NCBI RefSeq assembly: GCF_016801865.2
Contig: NC_068939.1
Coordinates: forward strand, 120,942,671-121,006,670
Length of the DNA stretch: 64,000 nucleotides
Direction: 5' to 3'
Origin: Culex pipiens pallens
Taxonomy: Eukaryota > Arthropoda > Insecta > Diptera > Culicidae
Part shown: positions 58,701 to 64,000 of the stretch, piece after piece
Numbering within the stretch: the first letter of the stretch is position 1
Layout of the letters: the number at the start of each line of letters is the position of its first letter
Notes under the pieces: model-generated
Seen by the model: only the letters and a program-made list of their open reading frames with translations
Databases searched by the model: none
Told to the model about the DNA's origin: nothing
Position numbers and translations under genes: made by a program

Positions 58701-60110
58701 TTTTGACAGGATTGGCCACACCCGGAGTGGCCATGGCCCTGAGGGAAGGTTTTACCGGGGGGACATTTATCGAACCATACGACTTGGGGCAATATGGGTA
58801 TCAAAATTCATGGTTTTCGATACTGGTGATGAAAATGGCCATTTTGACAGGATTGGCCACACCCGGAGTGGCCATGGCCCTGAGGGAAGGTTTTACCGGG
58901 GGGACATTTATCGAACCATACGACTTTGGGCAATATGGGTATCAAAATTCATGGTTTTTGATACTGGTGATGAAAATGGCCATTTTGACAGGATTAGCCA
59001 CACCCGGAGTGGCCATGGCCCTGAGGGAAGGTTCTACCGGGGGACATTTATCGAACCATACGACTTTGGGCAATATGGGTATCAAAATTCATGGTTTTTG
59101 ATACTGGTGATGAAAATGGCCATTTTGACAGGATTGGCCACACCCGGATTGGCCAGTGCCTTGGGGAAGGTTCTACCGGGGATACATTTATCGAACCATA
59201 CGACTTTGGGCGATATGGGTATCAAAATTCATGGTTTTTGATACTGGTGATGAAAATGGCCATTTTGATAGGATTTGCCACACCCGGAGTGGCCATGGCC
59301 CTGAGGGAAGGTTTTACCGGGGGGACATTTATCGAACCATACGACTTGGGGCAATATGAGTATCAAAATTCCTGGTTTTTGATACTGGTGATGAAAATGG
59401 CCATTTTGACAGGATTGGCCACACCCGGAGTGACCATGGCCCTGAGGGAAGGTTTTACCGGGGGGACATTTATCGAACCATACGACTTGGGGCAATATGG
59501 GTATCAAAATTCATGGTTTTCGATACTGGTGATGAAAATGGCCATTTTGACAGGATTGGCCACACCCGGAGTGGCCATGGCCCTGAGGGAAGGTTCTACC
59601 GGGGGGACATTTATTGAACCATACGACTTGGGGCAATATGGGTATCAAAATTCCTGGTTTTTGATACTGGTGATGAAAATGGCCATTTTGACAGGATTGG
59701 CCACACCCGGAGTGGCCATGGCCCTGAGGGAAGGTTCTACCGGGGGACATTTATCGAACCATACGACTTTGGGCAATATGGGTATCAAAATTCATGGTTT
59801 TTGATACTGGTGATGAAAATGGCCATTTTGACAGGATTGGCCACACCCGGATTGGCCAGTGCCTTGGGGAAGGTTCTACCGGGGATACATTTATCGAACC
59901 ATACGACTTTGGGCGATATGGGTATCAAAATTCATGGTTTTTGATACTGGTGATGAAAATGGCCATTTTGACAGGATTTGCCACACCTGGAGTGGCCATG
60001 GCCCTGAGGGAAGGTTCTACCGGGGGACATTTATTGAACCATACGACTTGGGGCAATATGGGTATCAAAATTCATGGTTTTTGATACTGGTGATAAAAAT
60101 GGTTCTACCG
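55755..60110 (+). repeat. 141-bp satellite, array 3 (about 31 units, forward)
   Basis: About 4.36 kb of the same unit as array 1. Variants include one-base deletions in the G run after TACC (for example near 56500 and 57630), loss of the CCAT after GTGG, and a distinct variant with GGATTGGCCAGTGCCTTGGG at 59147-59166 and 59847-59866. That variant appears twice about 700 bp apart, which suggests a higher-order repeat of five units. The last unit decays at about 60100. Confidence 0.95.
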
Positions 60111-61151
60111 GTGCCATTGATTGAATAAATTTAATTCGAATTAATTATTCAGGTTTAAATAAATAGGCAAAGAATTAAAAAATATAAATAAAAATAGCAT
60201 GATTTTTAGAGTTTTGTACAAAGTTCTTTGTCATATTGGTCATGTAGAACATAACCACCTGCACCTTTTTTCCAAAAAATCGAAATATTAGCAGCAAAAA
60301 AATTTCAACTTAATTTACGATGTAAAATTGAATTTGTGAAAAAAGTTTTATATTTATTCAATCATGAGCCAGGTTTACAAAATCGAATTTCAAAAACCAA
60401 AATTCTATGAATCTTCTTGTTTTTATTGTTGAAACAGGACAGTTCTTCAAAAAAACATTTAGAAAGATTTTTTATCTGACATTTTTTAATTTTTTTTAAA
60501 CAGGCAGTATTTTTATTTTTTCTGCGAGGTTTTGTTTTGAAAAAAAAACGATGTGCAGTTCGAATATTTTAATGTTATATTATCCCAAAACTAAATACAA
60601 TCAATCAATAATTTTTTTAGCTAAACTGAAATTTGGGCAAAATATCAAATCGGAAAAACGTCCATCCGGTGAAACGTAAAAAAATAAGGATAACAAGCCG
60701 TATCATCAACTTTTGAATGGAAAACAGTGTGTTTTTTTACATTTTACTGCAGTTTGGTATGTTTTCAATCATTAGTTTCCAAAATATCTAAGCACGACAA
60801 AAAAATGAAAATTTTACAAAAAATCACGAATTTCGCATTGTTTATAGTTAATCAAACATCTATTTTCAGTAAAATGTTAAGGTTTTTTGTTCCCTGATTT
60901 TTCGGGCTGAAAAGGGTATATTTGCAATGACCTTTTTTTTGAAAAAAAGGTTTGTGTTAAGCTTCGAAAAAAAAATTCAATTCTGTCGTGAAACTACTTA
61001 CTTTTTATGTCTTTCTCGAGTTATGAAATGGCCTTTTTTCGCTACCAAAAAAACGAATAAAAAATTAATATCTTTCAATACCAGTGCTAAAAAGTTCAGT
61101 GGAATCTAAAAGCAAAATTTTTCAATATTTTTATGTTTTGAATGGTAAATA
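60111..61151. other. intergenic, nothing recognised
   Basis: Very AT-rich. Short words such as GATGTAAAATTGAATTTGTG recall the 18264-19954 foldback family, but no clear element is delimited. Confidence 0.4.
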
Positions 61152-62869
61152 AAGGAGAATGGGCAAATTTGGTCCAAGGATGTACACGAACGGGACCAAC
61201 TTTTTTCGAAAGATCTCGCCGAGACATGAAAAAAAGTCTTCTGGACCAACTCTCTAAACCCCGGGGTTCAAAAGTTACAAGTTGTTGAAGTTTGAGCATT
61301 TTGGGTTAAAATGTACAAAAAATCGTATTTTTGCTATTTCTAAAATCATTTATAAAATCTCTGTTTCATTATGGATTTTGATTTTCTTGACTTCATTCGA
61401 CGCGTATCAGCAAAAACTATAAGTTCTGATATGTCTTAGCATGATTGAAACATGATTTCTCTTGTTTTTATCCGTTTGAACCGTTTGTGCAAGAGGCATC
61501 CCATTGAAACAAGTCGAAACTTCAAGGTTTTGAAACCGGATCCGACCCAGACTGCTTCAGTGAGTATGGAAGGCTTGAGTGCAATGTTGTAACAACTTAT
61601 TGGGATGGTCTGAGTCATCCGAGAACTCCTTGGAGTTGAGACCGGTGAGTTTACCGCCGTAACAAGCAAGATGTCGGCGGTTTTTGACAACGGATCATAC
61701 CCGCATGGCTTCAGTGAGTATGGTAGACTACTATGCTGATGTGTTGGAGTGTCCTGGGTTCTCCTATGACTCCCTGAAGTTAAGATCTGTGGGTCTACTA
61801 CCGTAATAATCCAAATGTCGACCGGTTTTGACAACGGAACATACCCGCATAGCTTCAGTGAGTGTGGTAGACTACTTTGCTTATCTGTTAGGATGTCTTG
61901 GGTCATCCAAGGACTTCCTGGAGTTATGATCTGTAGGTCTACGGCTGTTAAAGGACTCCCTGGAATGGTCCAGAACACCCCAACCTAACAACAATACAGT
62001 CTGCCATACTCACTGAATCTTTGCGGTTATGATGGTGGTTAAAAATCATCGACCTTTTTCTTGTTACAGTGACCCAAATATCTAAACTCCAGGGAGTCCT
62101 AGGATGACCAAAAACATCCTAACAGATAAGCAAAGTAGTCTACCACACTCACTGAAGCTGTGCGGGTATGTTCCGTTGTCGAAACCGGTCGACATTTGGA
62201 TTGTTACGGTAGTAGACCCACAGATCTTAACTTCAGGGAGTCATAGGAGAACCCAGGACACTCCAACACATCAGCATAGTAGTCTACCATACTCACTGAA
62301 GCCATGCGGGTATGATCCGTTGTCAAAAACCGCCGACATCTTGCTTGTTACGGCGGTAAACTCACCGGTCTCAACTCCAAGGAGTTCTCGGATGACTCAG
62401 ACCATCCCAATAAGTTGTTACAACATTGCACTCAAGCCTTCCATACTCACTGAAGCAGTCTGGGTCGGATCCGGTTTCAAAACCTTGAAGTTTCGACTTG
62501 TTTCAATGGGATGCCTCTTGCACAAACGGTTCAAACGGATAAAAACAAGAGAAATCATGTTTCAATCATGCTAAGACATATCAGAACTTATAGTTTTTGC
62601 TGATACGCGTCGAATGAAGTCAAGAAAATCAAAATCCATAATGAAACAGAGATTTTATAAATGATTTTAGAAATAGCAAAAATACGATTTTTTGTACATT
62701 TTAACCCAAAATGCTCAAACTTCAACAACTTGTAACTTTTGAACCCCGGGGTTTAGAGAGTTGGTCCAGAAGACTTTTTTTCATGTCTCGGCGAGATCTT
62801 TCGAAAAAAGTTGGTCCCGTTCGTGTACATCCTTGGACCAGCTCCCATACAAATTTGCCCATTCTCCTT
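61152..62869. mobile_element. 1.72 kb foldback element with ~790-bp arms
   Basis: AAGGAGAATGGGCAAATTT at the left end is complementary to 62851-62869. The arms match almost base for base to a short centre near 61960-62080; the right arm has about 10 extra bases near 62842. Each arm holds tandem subunits of about 144 bp with GACAACGG-CATACCCGCAT and TTCAGTGAGT-TGGTAGACTAC. Frames at 61436-61978 (-) and 62104-62574 (+) encode the same peptide because of the symmetry; it has no known domain. Confidence 0.85.
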
Positions 62870-62934
62870 AACTCATGGATGTATGACATCAAATTTTCAT
62901 TCAAAAAGCGTTTTTCAAAATTTCAAAAAATGCA

Positions 62935-63455
62935 ATTCGTTGCAAAACTAGTTTTTTTCAGCACTCGTTGTATTTATCCAACTATGTAAACCTCGTTTGG
63001 TAAATATATGACCTGTGCTGAAAAAATCTTTTTTTAACATTTTGTTGCATAAACTACTATTTTACAATTTTGTCGTGAAACTTCCTACTATTCTTACCAT
63101 TCTCGAATGACGACACAGCCTACTTTTCTCTACTAAAAATAACAGAATCAAATAGAAATACATTTCAGAACAAATGCGGAAAAGTTCTACTTTTCAACAC
63201 TGAAATGAATGCTGAAAAGCTGAGCTTATCAGCACTTGTTTTTACTTGAACTGTGTATTGATGGACATTTGACTTACAATTACATTCAAAAAGTTTTTTT
63301 TCGGAATTGCAAAAATTGTATGGAACTCGTTGCAAACTTGATTTTTTCGGCACTCGTCTAATTTATCCAACTCAGTAAATCTCGTTGGATAAATGTACAA
63401 CTCGCGCTGAAAAAGTCTTCTTTTTGCAAATTGTTTCATAAACTACTATTTTGGA
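62935..63455. repeat. dispersed repeat with TTCAGCACTCGT motifs, copy 2
   Basis: Inverted relative to 47144-47575. It also has inner symmetry: TTTTTTCAGCACTCGTTGTA at 62954 and the similar TTTTTCGGCACTCGTCTAAT at 63343 are direct subrepeats, each followed by TTTATCCAACT. Confidence 0.6.
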
Positions 63456-64000
63456 ATGTTTGATAAATTGATCCATTTTCGAGTTCAAGCCATTTTTAGG
63501 ATAACAATGACAGAAAAAAATCTTGTTAGTTAAATTTTCTTGTTTGGACAATTGTTGGAAAATATTTATCGGATTATTAATGTCAAAATGTAAATCTCTT
63601 TTTTTATCTGGACTTTGTTTTGCAAGTTTCGAATTTTCTTTTTCTTTGAAAAAAATATCTTTAAATTCAACCACCATTACGACATTAAAATTGTTCTGTG
63701 GCGTCATCAGCTTCAGCTGTACGGGAAAATTAAGTCATGAAGCGCGCTCATTATCCCTTTTCCTCTTCCAGTAGAAAGGATTTCACCATAGCGGCGGCAG
63801 GACGCCCAATTTGATTCCCACCGAGGGAAACAAATTAAAACATTAAAAATACTATTCGTGCCTCCGAAACAGACGGAGAGGAGATTACTTCCAGTCAGCT
63901 GGGTTTCATCTTCTTACAATTGCCGAATTTAGGGCAATTCGCATAATGGCTTGGATTTTTTTCTCAGTTTTTGAACATTGCGGGAATATTTCCTTTGTAA
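63456..64000. other. intergenic or intronic, nothing recognised
   Basis: No gene or repeat could be supported at this end of the window. Confidence 0.4.

Noticed and set aside
57119..59241. Frames of 519-660 codons in the satellite
   Set aside because: They arise because the 141-bp unit is a multiple of three and lacks stops in several phases. Two phases and the reverse strand are open at once, which argues against a real gene.
61436..62574. Paired genes encoding the same 156-180 residue protein on opposite strands
   Set aside because: They are the two arms of one palindrome. The peptide has no domain and comes from ~144-bp subrepeats.

Overview
The window is eukaryotic nuclear DNA, AT-rich between genes, with short GT-AG introns, AATAAA poly(A) signals and a dense load of palindromic MITEs, foldback elements and tRNA-derived SINEs. 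Two vitellogenin genes of the serine-rich mosquito type point to a culicine mosquito (Culex or a close relative). The species is inferred from gene style and repeat content; no search was run.

Layout: (1) 1-7067 is non-coding, with degenerate GC-poor repeats, a foldback element and several small TIR elements. (2) 7068-8144 holds the 5' end of a multipass membrane protein gene that looks like tincar (two coding exons, + strand). Its next exons are not found nearby. (3) 8279-16238 is vitellogenin copy A (+), starting only about 135 bp after tincar-like exon 2. Its second exon is broken by a 1.25 kb LTR-retrotransposon fragment. (4) 16.2-20.2 kb is a repeat-filled spacer with a 1.7 kb palindromic foldback. 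(5) 20213-26898 is vitellogenin copy B (-), intact, 2096 codons, tail to tail with A. (6) 26.9-50.4 kb is a long gene-poor stretch of nested transposable elements, a 64-copy heptamer array, two SINEs and two weak candidate exons. (7) 51.0-60.1 kb is a 9 kb complex of a 141-bp satellite in three arrays. Each array is headed by the same TATA-containing segment, and the arrays are arranged forward, reverse, forward. (8) 60.1-64 kb holds a 1.7 kb long-arm foldback and further repeat copies.

Gene relations: the two vitellogenins encode essentially the same yolk precursor up to a sharp boundary in the last serine tract. After it the C-terminal ~100 residues diverge strongly, which is the pattern of recent gene conversion across an inverted pair. 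Both keep the same core promoter (TTTAAAA box and TCAGG initiator), but their upstream flanks are unrelated. If the tincar-like gene continues beyond the window or at the candidate exon near 50.2 kb, the vitellogenin pair and most of the repeats lie inside one of its introns.

Limits: repeat families are named by structure only, and splice sites are read by eye.
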